DNA of 64,000 nt from Asterionellopsis glacialis (lineage: Eukaryota > Bacillariophyta > Plagiogrammaphyceae > Rhaphoneidales > Asterionellopsidaceae): the NCBI GenBank assembly GCA_014885115.2, contig WKLE02000787.1:9220-73219 (forward strand), written 5' to 3'. The position numbers and the translations under genes were made by a program. Numbering within the stretch: position 1 is the stretch's first letter; each line of letters begins with the position of its first letter. The notes below the pieces were generated by a model. That model was given only the letters and a program-made list of their open reading frames with translations. It searched no databases and was not told the DNA's origin. Positions 23,701 through 37,261 of the stretch are shown here, one piece after another.

Positions 23701-26700
23701 GCCATGTCGGAAAGAATCACGACACAGTCATTCACACTCTTCGAAGTATGGGTCATATATACGTAGAGCTACAAAAATGGCATGAAGCACTTCGGTCCTT
23801 CAATGAATGCTTAATGCTTCTTCGGAGAAGAGGAATGACTACATCAGATGCATCACGTGAATACCACGAAGAATTGGCTACGGTACTCAAATCGCTCGGT
23901 GAAGTATTTATGGAACTTTCGGATTATGACACGGCTTTGGAACGTTTTGAAGAAGCTCTGGAAAACATGCAAAAATCGCTTCGACCAGATGTGACTGCGG
24001 AAGACAATCCCGTGAATGTTAAACACAACAGTACTCAGACGAAAGCCTTTGTTCATCCATTTATTTGTGAGGTTATGTCAAAGCTAGCAAGTATCACCTT
24101 GATACAGGCGTCAGAGATGAAAGTAGCACACTACAAGAACCGTTTAGAAGCAATTTATGTAAAGGATAGCGATTTGGACGAAAACACATTGGATAACAAT
24201 AAGGTGAATCGACTTCAGTTGGAGCGCCAAGCAATAGAATGGCTAAAAGAGTCCGTTACAATTAGACGGCAACTTCACGAACAACCAGAAAAGAGGTTTG
24301 GAAGTTATGGCAATGCAGACGATTCCATAAATTTTGCCTATGATTTGTTAAATCTTGGAAAGCTTCACTTTTGCCGTTGCGAGTACTCCTCAGCGCTGTC
24401 AATTTGGACTGAGGCGGGCACAATTTTGGAGACTTTCCTCGACAAGAGTAATGCTTCAATAAACGACAGTTATCATCCATCCTTACCAAGAGGAAGCTCG
24501 AAGGCTTCAGAAATAAAGCCCCGGGCAACTGACTGCTTGATTGAAATTGTATATCTTCTCGGCAAGGTGTACTCAAGACTTAATGAAAACGATAAGGCGT
24601 TGATTTACTTCGGCGATGCGTTAGGGAAGTTGAAGCAGAATTTACTAGGTAATGTGCATAGTCCGGTTGGTGAAGAATCCCAGATTACTCACATAGATCG
24701 TCGGGGCTTCTCGAGGGGAAATGCAGCATCTGCTACCTCTGGTATAAGGAATGAGCTGGATATCGGACACTGTGAGTACTCAATCGGGTTAACGTACCTT
24801 AAGGATCTTCAGTTCGAAAAGGCAATACAACACTTTCAAGGAGCTCTTGGAATTTACAGTAAAACATCAAGGAGTCTCCAAGCTCTCATTGATTTAGGTG
24901 AAAGCGATCTTATTGTAGATTCTAACGTTGCATCAATGGAAAGACTGTTGGAATTAACGCTAGATTTTTCAGTTGCAAAAGTAAAACAGTCATTGGGACT
25001 TGCATACAATGCATTGGATAATGAAGACGAAGCAACTCAAAACTTATCAGCCTCTGCGGATGAAATACACATAGCTTCTAGAAAAATGGCAGTTGTGGAC
25101 ATAGACCTCTTTCCAAGTGTTGTAACGTGCTGCAGCTCAAATGGTATCTCATTGTTTACATCTATTGTATTATCCGGAGACGCTCACCGTCGTCTAGCAA
25201 ATATCAGTTTAAGTCAGGGGCTTAACGAGAAAGCCATGCTTTCTTTTGAGGCTGCAATACAATTTCTTGAGTTAGAGAATACTAGAGGACGAATGGCAAT
25301 TGAAGCGGACGACGAATGTGAGTTTGAACGTTTTGAGAGGGAAAAAGTCGATGATATGCTAATGAATTGCTATGGCAATATGTTAAAATTGGTAAATAAT
25401 GTCGTGCGAGACAAGGACGACGACGAATCTTCACCAGATATGGCACACATGGATACTTTCACGCGAGAGGATATTCTATTTCGAATGGGAAGTATCTACG
25501 CGCAGAAGTCACTGTACGGGCCAGCACTCGAATGCTACCTGGAAGCAAAAACGCTGATTGAAGAGAAACTAGAAACTTCGGACCACAAAATTATGGGTCA
25601 CCTACAATTTAATCTTGGAAATATTTACAGAGATATCTCAAAGGCATCACATGGAGGAAAAGAAGATCTTTCTAGAGAAAAAGCCATTCAATGCTTTGAC
25701 GAATCTTTGAGAATTTCACGTCTCAGTGGTAATTATGATGCTTTGAATACAGCGGACATATTGGAAAGTTTGGGAGCACTACATATGGTACACTCAGATT
25801 TCAAAAGGCCACCTAGCCAAGGAGATATTCAAGCTATTGCTTTTTTCAGAGATGCTATTGATATTCGTCAGAAAACTAGTAGCACAATGACTTTGACCTG
25901 TGCACAGGCCATGCACAGTCTTGGTGTTCTACTCGTAAGAAAATACAACGATTTAGATGATAACAATTTCGACTACCGCTTCGAAGTCGAGATTGACGAA
26001 GCCATTGAATTATTGACCCAGTCGGTTCGCGTTCGAAAGACAGTTCTGGGCGACCACCCAGCAGTTGCAAACACAATTCACTGTCTAGGAAAGGCGTTTT
26101 ATTTACAGTCAAAACTGCCTCAAGTGCGCGGAAGTCCTGTAATGAAAAATGCACTACAACATTCGCTCGAAATGTTCGGCGATGCTTTTTACATCCGCAA
26201 ACATTTTCTAGGTTCATTTTTCGAAGGGAAAGATGTGATGAAAGAAATCAATTCCATCACTGCTGATGGGATGGGTATTTATGATGCGGGAATTGCTACA
26301 ATACAAAACTTGTACGATATGGGATTGATCCATGGTGCAGGCAGAAAATATGAGGATGCGATGAACCTTTTTACTGAAGCGATTTCATATCTGAATAAAT
26401 TTACCAAGAGGTGCCATGATATATCGAAAAATCAAACGAAAACCGAAGAGGTACAAAATGCAATTATACAGTGCGACTCTTTGCGTGCAAATATATTTTT
26501 TCAAATTGCATGCATTCACGAAAGCAATGGAAAGCAGGAGGAAGCTATTCAAGGTAAATTGAAAATGACCCACGGCAGGACTAATATTTTGGTTCCAGCG
26601 ACTAACACAATCGTTTCTTCCACCTGTCTCGTTGTAAAGGCTTCGAAGAGAGCTTGAATAACCGAGGCATCAGTCGCACGAAGAATTCCTCAGCGGATAC

Positions 26701-29700
26701 CATTTTTCGCGACTTTCTGGATGGTCAAAATGTATCCATGGACCTTGGAGACAGTCGAATTTTAGTTGAGACGTCTACTACAGCCAAGAAACTTGCTCGT
26801 GCCTATGCTGTGATGGGAAAGGTGAACGAAGCACTTCAATGCTATGGTGTTTGCCTTTGCCTCTCTGTAGCTCTTTATGGAGAACGAAGCAGACAGATAT
26901 CTAAAATACTTGGCCAGGCAGGAAAGTTATACCATCAGGAACAACAATTTGACATGTGCGTGCGCCTTATTCAAAAAGCTTTCAGCTTGTGCGAATTTAA
27001 CGGCGACGATTCCGAAATAAGTGAAGAAGAGGCAATTCTACACATGCGTTTAGGACAAGCCATTATGTCAAATGATGGAGAAAATAAAGAAGCTTTGCAC
27101 AGTTTCAATACAGCAGTTGCATCATTAGAGGAACTGATAGAAGTAGCAAAGGATGACCACCGTCGTCCAACAAGCGAAGCATCAACTACTTCTCGCGAGC
27201 GTCTTCTACTCGAATGTTATAGTGCTATCCTCCTACTAATGCGAAGGGAGAGTTCAGGTAGCGAAGAAGACAAGGAAGAAATAGCAGAAGTTATGCATCA
27301 CATTGGAAATCTTCAAGCATCGCTTCAGCTTTATGATGAAGCAATAGTTTCATTTTCCAGCGTTCTTGAAATCCAGAGAATACAAAAAGGAGATGATCAC
27401 CTGAGTATTGCAGATTTACTATTCAATCTTGGAAACATATTTCTCGAGACTGGCAATCTTAAAAGGGCCCGAGAATGTCACGAAGAATGCCATCGCATCA
27501 CAGCGCTTGTACTCGGTGAACCTGGCATCGAACTTGCTGAAAACATGATTTGCATGGGGCATGTTGAATTTCGATGTGGTGACTACCAGCAGGCTTTAGA
27601 ATGGTACGATGGAGCCATCAGGTTACTTGATGACAATATCGATGGCCAGGAAGCATCCATCATAAAGGTCCTCCAAAGAAAGGTAAGTTGTTGCAGATGA
27701 GACTTTGACCAATTTTTCCATACACTGAAACCTAGAGACGCCTAGCGCTAACGCTATTGATGCTCATAACGTATCTATACAGGGTATCGCACACGACAAA
27801 GTTGGGGATCACGACAAAGCAATTGAATCTTTTGGTGAAGTTCTTAAACTTGGAAGAAAAATATGGGGCAGGGATGACTTAGAACTCAGCAATGTCTTGA
27901 ATGCATTAGGTAATGCTCATAGAAACCGATTAGAGTTTGCTAGGGCTCTTCGATGCTACGAAGAGAGCCTTCGTATTCGCCTAAAGGCAGGAGAGGAGTT
28001 GAGTGTTGCGAACACCAAAAACAATATTGGGGCAGTTTTGGTTGCTCTGGAGCAAAATGATAGAGCAAAAGCATTTTATGCGGACGCGCTTCGTATCAAA
28101 ACCAAAGTGCTAGGGAAAAAGAATACCGAGACAGCCCGAACACTATTCAATCTCGGCCAGCTCTATGTGGAAGAAAAGGCCAATGATGTTGGATTGAGGC
28201 TCCTGCGAGAAGGTAATTAGAATGTGTGCCTATTTGTATTTTTCGGCTTGTACAATAATCCTGACACCATTTCTTTTTACAGCATTGCAAATTTTTAGGA
28301 TAAATCTCGGAAGTGATCACTACGAAGTGGGTGCGTGTTTACACAATATTGCCATCATCCATGGCAGCAATGGCGAGATCAGCGACGCTTTAGAATGTTT
28401 TAGGAACGCTGTGGAAATTTTCAGAGAATCTGATAGTAGCCATTCAATGCTGGCTTCATCCCTCCACCACATTGGAGTTATACTTTTCAAAAGGAACTGT
28501 TTTGAAGAAGCAAAGCCTTTTTTCTCAGAAGCACTTGAATTGAAGCTCGAATTAAAAGACCAAGACGAAATCTCTGATACACAATATTACTTTGCCACTC
28601 TCCTCTCTGAATCTGGAGATATGGAGCAGTCTTTAGATATACACCGCCGCAGCTTAGACGGTCGCAGGAGGCACCTTGTAGATGACCACCCTGATGTTGC
28701 TAATTCGCTGTATGCAGTATCTCAGTTACTTATCAAAAAGGGTTTACATGACGATGCTTTAGATTACATCCAAGAGTGTTACGAAATCAGGATACGTTTG
28801 TTTGGGCCGGATAAAAATGAAACAATCAATGCTGCTTTATCTCTGTGTAAAGTTTACCGAGAAATTGGGCGGCTCGAAGAATGTTCAACCTTACTATCAC
28901 AAATACTGCAAATAAAGATCAGCCTAGAGGGAACGGACAGTCTTTCAGTTGCAGACGTGGCATTTCGTCTTGGAATTGTTCTTTGTGAGATGGGAAAATT
29001 TGCTAATGCTTTGGATATGTATAATGAATCACTGAGAATCCGACTTCTCAAATTAGGATCAACGCACGAAGATGTTTGTCGATCGAAAGAGAACATTGGC
29101 ATTGTAAATCAAGAAATAGGAAATCACACGAAAGCTCTAGAATTTTTTAAGGAAGCGTTAGAAGCAAAGCCCAACAAAGCTGGTAAACAAGATGAGCGCA
29201 TTGGTGCCATTCAACATGCTATGGCGAAATCGTATGCCAAGTTAGGTGACTTTGACGTAGCTTCAAGACTTTTCACAGATGTGATTACTAAACATCAGTC
29301 TATGTCTGTGCCGCAGAACATCGAAGTTGCAAGGGTACTACTTGACTATGCAGATGTACTAGATCAGAGAGGGGAATTCGAACAGTCTTTGCAATACTAC
29401 GATCGTGTGCTTGATCTAGAAGTATTGGATCCTACGACATCGGAAGTTGGAAACATCCACGCAAAAATGGGTTCTGCATATCTTGCAAAAGAGGAGTATA
29501 TGGGAGCATTTGACTCTTTCAAGGAAGCTGCGCAAATCTTTGAAGGATGTCTGTCTAAAAGTACACATCCCCAAACCGAAGAAGATCAGGTGATTATACG
29601 AGAATTGATTAACTGCTACGGAAAACTGCTTCAAACTGCGAACTTTAATCTGGTAGATTTGAATGTCAACAAGTCAAGGTACTACTCTAAGATTGCTCAC

Positions 29701-32700
29701 TCTCTGGTGCGCCTGAAGGATTACGAAAGAGCAGCAGACTTCTACAGAACTGCTATCGACATGCACAGACAAACGCGTGTTAGCGAGTTCTTCATTGTTG
29801 CATCAAATCTGCACAATCTGGGTAATTGCTTGTATCAAATAGGTGGTCTTAATGAGGCCTTGACTTGCCTACAAGAAGCACTGATGCACTTTCGGAAGGC
29901 TTCAGATGTCGAAGATGTAGTTGTTGCCGATACCTATCATTGCCTTGGTCTCGTCCATCACGCAAGATCAGACTACAGGGACGCACTTTTATTTTTTGAC
30001 AAGACTCTTAAAGTTCGACGAAAATCAAAACTTGAAGATAATTCCGCTTTGGTTTCTACACTTTACAACATGGGACTTACCCTTTACTCTTTGGGGATGT
30101 ACGAGGCCTCTTTAAAAAGTTGTGGAGAAGCTCTGAGACTTTCGAAGACATCTAATACGAGCCAAACACTTCTTAGCTCTGACATACTAGCTTGTATCGC
30201 TTTAAACCACAAAGACAGAGGAGAATATGAAAAGTCTCTGAAATGTTTGAAAGAATGCCTACGGAAGAGAGAGCTTGTTTTAGGTGGGGGCAGCCTCCTT
30301 GTTGGAACTACATTATATGAAATTGGATTAGTTTGTGAAGCGAGGGGGGAATCGATATCATCGCAGACATTTTTTACAAAATCACTCGCAAATCTGGAGA
30401 CAATTGCACCAATTCTCAGTAAGAAATTTACAATATTCCAAGGTGATAAAAGTGAGGCTTCGGATGTTCTTACAGTGGAACTGGAAAGTGCTCGCCAAAG
30501 TAGCACAGAAATGGAGGAAAATCCAATCAAAGTAGCCGAAACTGTTCTGATATATAGCACAATCCTTGGCCACCACGAACGTTATCCAGAGGCTATAAAA
30601 TACTGTGAAGATGCCCTTGGTCTTCTGCGCGAAAAGCTTAGTCCTGACCATACAACAGTCGCCGAAGCATATTTTAGGCTGGGTTTCCTCCATTTTCAGG
30701 TTGGTAGGTTTGAAGAATCACTTGGATACGTACTTCAGGCGTTGCAATTAAGGACAACAAAATTAGGTGAAATGCACCCTGATGTGGAGATGACTGCACG
30801 ACTTCTAGGACAAGTGTATGGGATTCTGGGACATACCGAAGATGCTCTGCACTACTTGAACAAAGCTTTGAAATGGAAACGGACAAGGAAATCAAGAAGA
30901 GCTCAATCGTCCAGTGAAATTCAAATGTTGATTGGAATGGGAAAACTTCACCTAGACGAGCTCGAGTTAGACGAAGCCCTTGTTTGTTTCACAGAGTGCA
31001 TGAAGTTGCACAAACAAAGCCACGATGATGCGGATATTCGATTGGCAGAAATTCTGTATCTCTTAGGATCCACACTTTTTGAAAAGCGAGAATATACTGA
31101 TGCTCACTCTCGGCTTACATCAGCGAAGCACATTATACTTGAGCAAGAAGACGAAGATAAAAAACGATTGCTTTGGAAGATAGATTTTTCTTTGGTAAGC
31201 AACCTGAGTTTCAGCGTCCGGTCCTTTTGATTATCAATTATCTCTTACCATTATTGTTAACCTGTTTTCACGCTACTTAGGGTCAATTGCTTGAAGAACA
31301 GAAATCTTACGAAGAAGCGCGGGATGCCTACAATGACTGTCTTGAAATAATCCAGTCGTTGGAAGAAGTGAATCAGTGCTCGGTTGCACAAGCACTTCTT
31401 GGGGTTGGACGAATTTGTATTGCTACTGAAAATTTTGCTGAAGGTCTATCGGTTATCGAAGATGCAAAAGCTTCCTTTACTGAGGTACTTGGTCCACACC
31501 ATTTAGAACTCGCCACTTGCTGGTATACCCTGGGAGTGCTGCATCGATCAATGAAAAATCACACAAAGGCGAAGGAATGTTTTAAGATGTCTTTGCAAAT
31601 TGGGCGGAGACACCTTGACAAGAATAATTGTGATTTATATGAATCCCTGCAGAGCTTAGGAGCATGCCTGTCGGATCTCCAGGAATACATTGATGCTCGT
31701 AATTACCTAGAGGAAGCCTTACAGATTGGCATTGCAAATGAAGGGCCAGACGGAAAAAATGTCGGCGAGACACACCGCTATTTAGCTCATGTCCAGCTTC
31801 AAATTGGCGAGCTCTCGGCTTCTCTTGAACACTTTGAGCGGTCAATTGCAATAGGAATGTCGTATCTTGGATCATACGAGCAAAGTAATTTGGGGTCTGA
31901 GCAATTCGCAAAACTGAATGCTTGTTTTGAAGCTGCAATACCTTTGGCGAAACCAGAAAACGACCCAGAACGACTAGGGAGATTATACTACAGACAAGGA
32001 ATTCTACAAACTATGAACAGACTGCATAAAAAGGCCCTGAAATCCTTCACGGAGGCCCTTCGTTTGTACAAGACTTTTTATGGTGACAATCATGTGAGTA
32101 CAGCAAATGCTTTATTCAACATAGGAGTTTGTCTGAACGAAACCGGAGACCCGGATAGGGCTGTGAAATGCCTTTCTCAAGCATTGCATACCACCCAGTC
32201 TCAACTTGGCGATGATCATATCGATGTGGCAGACACTTTACAGCAGCTAGCTGTATCTTACAAATTGAAATCAGATTTCGAAAAGGCACTTGAATATTGT
32301 AATCAAGCAATGCGAAGACGGAAAAATAAAGAGGATTCCGCGTTTGCGGCCCTCCTAGATTTAGACGGCCAGCTGGTGAGTAAAACTGACCTCTTTCTAT
32401 CGCCCGGAAAATAGATACACACTGACAATCGTTACATACCGTTTCTTTGATATTTCAAACCTCAATCTATGTTCAGAATGTTGAATGCGAAAAATACGAC
32501 GAAGCAGAAAGGTGCTTCCGCGAGAGCATTCGCGTCAAGCGAAATTTACACGGAGGCGCTCATCTTGGTGTCGCAGATTCACTTTTTAGCCTTGGCTACG
32601 TGTACGAAACGTTTCAAGAAGATTTTTCAAAAGCACTTCGTTGCTACGAAGAATGCCTTTACATTCGCAAGTCGAACGTTGGAGATACTGGTGTAGACGT

Positions 32701-34538
32701 AGCCAACTCATACTTGCACTTAGGTTGCGTTCATGCATCGCAAGAACATGAAACAAAAGCAATTTTTTGTTTTGGAAAGGTCATCATGATTTGCTCCGCA
32801 GAAGACCATGAAATGGGAGCGATCGTGGACGCTGCACTTGTGAACAAGGGCCAGGTATTGTATTCACAGGGAAAGTGTGAAGAGGCACTTGAATGCTTTC
32901 AGAAGACGCTTGATTTGCGGAGAAAATGGACCGGCAAGGAAGAGGACGAAATTTCAGAAGAAAACGCAGACGTTTTCCGTATGAAAGCACTGGTCTTCGA
33001 AAAATTGGCAGAAGAGGAGGAGACTATTTGGACATTAAATTTAGCTTTGGCCATGTACAAAGCCACGCTTGGAGACGACCACTTGCGCACTGCAACCACT
33101 CTGCAATTGCTCGCTGATCACTATCTTGGGAAGAATAATCACGACAAAGCATTTTCATTTGCAAGTGAAGCGCTCGAGATTAGAAAGAAGGCGCTTGGGG
33201 ACAGCCACGAGGATACTGGCGATTCCTATTTTGCGATGGGAACGGTGCATTTTGCAAGGAACGAATTCGAACAAGCCCAGCCCTTCTTCGAGGCATCATT
33301 GTCTGCTTTCATTGAGAGTAGAGGAGAACTCCACATTACTGTCGCAGATTCTTTGTATTACATCGCCTGTATTCATGGTAAGTTGCTTTCAACCTTGTTT
33401 TTTGCCTTGCTTTGGAGTGGTCTCATTAAAAATCACCTTTGAACTTTCTTGGCCTGCAGAGCTGAACAAAAATACGGAGCAAGCAATCCAATGTTTCCAA
33501 GGATCTTTATCGGGTCGTCAATACAACTTGGGAAATGAACATGTATTAGTTGCTGACGTATTTTTCAAATTAGGTATGATGCATCAAATACAAGAAAGTC
33601 TTGATCTAGCGGCAGGGTGCTTCCGAGAGTGCCTCAAGATAAGGATCAAAGTTCTACCCGAAGATCACATTGACATTGGCGATACGCACTTTTACTTCGC
33701 CGGTGTGCTATTTGATAACGAAAATTCACCCTCCAACGAGGAAGCCACCCAGCATTACATTGATGCAATCCGTGTTTACAATAAACATCTTGGGGAGAAT
33801 CACGTTTCGGTTGCAAAATGTCTTGCGAGTCTTGGAAACATTTTCGAGGACAGCAACGATTTGGTCAAAGCTGGGAGTTGTTACCAACGGGCAATTGCCA
33901 TTTTCGACCAGAACCTGGATGAAGATCCTTCGAGAGAGGATGTTAGTAACTTTACACTTGAAGATGACTATCAAGCTCTCGCTGGTGCCTTGTTAGACTG
34001 GGCGACGTACCTTGACCGTAGTGGACAGGACAGTGCTGCAATGAAGGCGTACCACCGGGCTATGAAATTGTACAATGTACTACTTGGCGCTGATCATGAA
34101 ATCATGGCTACCATTCTTTGCAACATTGCCAATCTCCTCGGAAGGCAGGAACGATACGATGAGGCCATGTCCCTCTTCGATAAGGCCCTAAAAATGAGAG
34201 TTGCAAGCTTCGGCGAGGATCATCCCTCAGTAGCAGATTTGTTACTGAACTGCGGGGTACTGCATAGTAAGAACTGTGAATACGAGGATGCTATAGCTAC
34301 GATCGAGGAAAGTCTACACATCCGTCGTTCTGGTGGACTGGAAGCTGGTGTGGCAGAGGCATTGACGCAATTAGGCATTGTGCAAGGCAACTCTGGAGAC
34401 TTCAGTGGAGCTCTGGAAAGTTGGGACGAGAGTCTGTCAATTTACAAACAGCTTGGTTTACCCGATGAAGATCCACGCATTGCAGAAGTCGTCAAACATC
34501 AAATAGTTGCGAAGCAAATGATCAATAATGCTACATAA
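20775..34538 (+). CDS. Giant tetratricopeptide-repeat protein (kinesin light chain-like TPRs)
   Basis: Seven exons join in phase: 20775-26553, 26640-27682, 27783-28212, 28283-31194, 31281-32375, 32477-33377 and 33460-34538. All introns are GT-AG and 70-101 bp long. The product is about 4412 aa. Residues 1 to about 270 are acidic and Ser-rich with low complexity. A non-repeat region follows to about 850, and from there TPRs run almost to the C-terminus. Many repeats are about 42 residues and carry the kinesin-light-chain style LGxxHxxVAxxLxxLGxxY and AxxxFxxALxIR words, for example LGDDHIDVADTLQQLAVSY. No enzymatic domain or membrane span is seen. It is probably a cytosolic scaffold or adaptor. 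Start: first in-frame ATG. Division into several genes is possible, but every junction keeps frame. Confidence 0.85.
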
Positions 34539-34645
34539 ATATTTTTTTTTAGAGATTTAATTTTTAGAGTATGATGCTAAATTTATGGGTTATCATTTTG
34601 TTGATAACAGCGCGCTGTGACGGTTGCACAAAGAGTTTCCTATGT

Positions 34646-35127
34646 TTATTCCTTGGGAAATTTTGCTAAAAGTTCATCCCTTCTCTGGGCTGCTTTGTCA
34701 TCGTAGTACCGTGCCGCCTTGTACGAAGAACAAACACCACCCTCTTCGTGCTTCAGGGAAGAGTGTGCAACAAAGAAGTGATCAAACTCACGTTGTCGGC
34801 GATCAACAGACCAAAAATTGTGACGCTTGGTTGGTGCTCTACCTTCATCTGAAAATTTCTGTGCATTGATGTTCGCCCTGTGTAATGGAAGAAAAGACGA
34901 AACACGGAGTCAGAAATAAACACATCGAGGGAATGATCTTGGACGGAACAATTGACTTCGAGAGCACACAACGCAAGACGATCGGATCGTCAGTACGGAA
35001 TGTACGTAGATGTTACACGCCGTATCACGGCACCAACTTACTCGGCAACGCGGTCTCTCATCATCCTTTCACGAGTTCCATACTTTTCCATCAAGTCTTT
35101 GATGGTTGCAGTCACGGGGTTGGACAT
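34646..35127 (-). CDS. Small spliced hypothetical protein (105 aa)
   Basis: On the minus strand, exon 1 is 35127-35042 (ATG start; donor GTAAGT) and exon 2 is 34877-34646 (acceptor TTACACAG, stop TAA). The intron is 164 bp. The joined frame gives 105 aa starting MSNPVTATIKDLMEKYGTR. The C-terminal half is charged and aromatic: HNFWSVDRRQREFDHFF, then SSYKAARYYDDKAAQRRDEL. There are no signal peptide, membrane span or cysteine motifs. Neither exon stands out alone, but together they give clean codons and consensus splice sites. I do not recognise the family. It could be a small mitochondrial or cytosolic complex subunit, but that is speculation. Confidence 0.65.
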
Positions 35128-35969
35128 TGTAAAGATGGCGGGGTGTTCAATCCAAGTAAGTAAATAAGAGCAGCAAATGTTAGCACGAACTGCGTTCGGT
35201 GTCGGCGATATCACAAATTCACTATGCTACCGATACAGGCTTGAAAAGAAGTGAGGACTCGTACCGGTACCTGTAACTCGCAAGTCAAGGTCACAAAGTA
35301 TCTCTGATAGGAAGGCTACGTATTGATTGCTACCGTTAGCTACCGGTAGGACTTGGATGGTGTAGAGAACGACCACGAGTAGAACTTTGAGGAGTGAGGT
35401 ACTGCACGGCTCGCTCGCCTGCGTCATGCGGCCGGCCCCTCCATGATAGAGTCAGTCTGTCTGTCCTTCCGAGACTACAAAAGGCATGACCTTTCTGTCT
35501 GCTGTTCTGCTTGCCTATCTTCGACAGGCAGACTGGCATTTTTAGACGATGTACGAGTAGAGAAAAACATAGAGAAAAACGTCTCCGCCGCCCGCCCTTT
35601 TTCTTCTTTTCGATATAAATTTTTCGAAAAATGATAATTGTTTCGTACCTGGTATTATACGAGTACACGTCAGAAATGCCTACCGTAATTACCAAGTAGG
35701 ACTAGTATGTACGTACCGTACCAGGTACGGTATGTCCTACTCTTACTTATTTTCTTGGAAGTTTGCCACCACGATTGCATCACAAGAAATCGATTCTTTT
35801 TTTGAGATTGGCATGTGCTCCATCACGTTGGACTTTAGGTCGTCTAGAGGACCAACTAGGATTACGTAGAACACCCCGCTCAAGAATTCTTGAAAGGAAG
35901 GAAATATACATTCATCATCATCATTTTCTGGGCGCACTAACTTACGTTCCAAAAAGAAGGACAACCAAT
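35128..35969. other. Divergent spacer with GTAC-palindrome cluster
   Basis: This separates the 105-aa gene (minus) from the DUF1769 gene (plus). Dense GTACC/GGTAC words occur at 35260-35280 and 35645-35740, including CGTACCGTACCAGGTACGG. An ACGTCA hexamer lies at 35668-35673. The frames inside it start at non-ATG codons and are not supported. Confidence 0.5.
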
Positions 35970-36863
35970 ATGTCTTCAAGTAAATCCCGATCAAGGATTT
36001 CGAAGGAATCACTATCCAAGAGTCCTCATCATCCTGTATTTCTACGAGCTGGCGAAGGGATCAAGATCCTTGGACCTAAACAATATACCGACGTTGACGC
36101 TAACGACCAGACACTTCCATTGGGGGTACCGATTGAGTTTGAAAGTTCCTTGTTCATTGGTAAAATTTTGATCCGTCTCAAATCTGTCCCATCTTCATTT
36201 GAAAAAGACGACTCAAATCACAATACATACTTTGAGGGTCGGAAACGTCATTTTCAATGTATTGTACAGGGACGAGTAAAGGAAGAGGGTTTAAAGTTTT
36301 CAGATTTGTTTATGGGTGACATTTATAACCGACCACTGAAGGGACTCCCACCCAAAAGTGTCATGCGTTGGGTTGAAAAATTTATGATGAAAATAAACCC
36401 AGCGATGCAATTTCAATTGAGTCTAGATCGGCCAAGAATTCTCGTACCCATTGGAACTGTACAAGAAATGAGTGTGGATATACCTGGAGAGGAATCAGAT
36501 ATTATGGTAAGGGATGGTATGGAGGAAAATACAAAACTGCTGGTAGGAGAAAATCTGGATGGGCAGCCTACTAGTGCAGACTTTACTTCAGCTGCCCAAC
36601 GACGGAAAACAATGTCAAAACCTGAACAATCTTCAAAATATTCTTTGGAAACTGATAAAGTTTACACATTTCACGTTTACGATCAAACAATTGATTTTGG
36701 GTCGTATGAGCAAGATTATGGTATGGTTAAAGTTGACTTGTCGTCTCATTTGGATGGACAACCTTTGGCTATAAATGCTTTGACACTCGATGAAAGATAC
36801 ATGTATCGGTTTGAAATCTGGCACGAGAAAATTCTAAATGATGACGATGTGCAGGTATCTTGA
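35970..36863 (+). CDS. DUF1769/Duc1-like protein
   Basis: This 297-aa single-exon ORF starts at the ATG in ACCAATATG; the frame upstream opens only from a TTG. The core (about residues 60-180) has a run typical of DUF1769 as I know it: SSLFIGKILIRLKS, YFEGRKRHFQCIVQGR, then FSDLFMGDIYNRPLKGLPP and FMMKINPAM. Near the C-terminus, YRFEIWHEKI also fits. The fission-yeast member Duc1 binds PI(4,5)P2 at the plasma membrane, so a lipid-associated role is possible here but not shown. The last codons read GTGCAG then GTATCTTGA. The GTATCT could be a donor leading to a further small exon, so the C-terminus is uncertain. Confidence 0.7.
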   Translation: MSSSKSRSRISKESLSKSPHHPVFLRAGEGIKILGPKQYTDVDANDQTLPLGVPIEFESSLFIGKILIRLKSVPSSFEKDDSNHNTYFEGRKRHFQCIVQGRVKEEGLKFSDLFMGDIYNRPLKGLPPKSVMRWVEKFMMKINPAMQFQLSLDRPRILVPIGTVQEMSVDIPGEESDIMVRDGMEENTKLLVGENLDGQPTSADFTSAAQRRKTMSKPEQSSKYSLETDKVYTFHVYDQTIDFGSYEQDYGMVKVDLSSHLDGQPLAINALTLDERYMYRFEIWHEKILNDDDVQVS

Positions 36864-37261
36864 ATTTTGTACAATTGATTACATAAACTTTTTAGAGCAG
36901 TAAAATCTATGGGGATTGATCTTATGTGTTTGTACGTAAACCATTTTTTGAGTTGAAATTTCGTGGGCTGCAAAAGAATGTACGGAGGTCACTGTAGCGA
37001 ATCGACTGGTGGGGAGAGCCCCCAGAGAGGAACTGTGCCACTGTAGTGACTACCCAGGCACCGAGAGGTAGGACCTAACGCTACTGGGCCTTAGTCTTAC
37101 CTGATACATCGAGGAAAACGACTGTACAGGTGAAAAAGCTAGAATAAAATTTCTATCGAAAGTGGGAAATAATGAACTAAAGATTATGTTGTTGGTGTAT
37201 CTGTTTAAGTTTTCAATGGGTTGATACACATTCGCTATAACTAATTTTTTTTCCAAAAATA
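36864..37261. other. Convergent spacer
   Basis: This lies between the 3' ends of the DUF1769 gene and the SUMF2-like gene. No gene or notable structure is seen. Confidence 0.55.

Noticed and set aside
36850..36863. Possible extra 3' exon of the DUF1769 gene via the GTATCT donor
   Set aside because: No convincing acceptor and coding continuation was found downstream, so the in-frame TGA is kept as the end.
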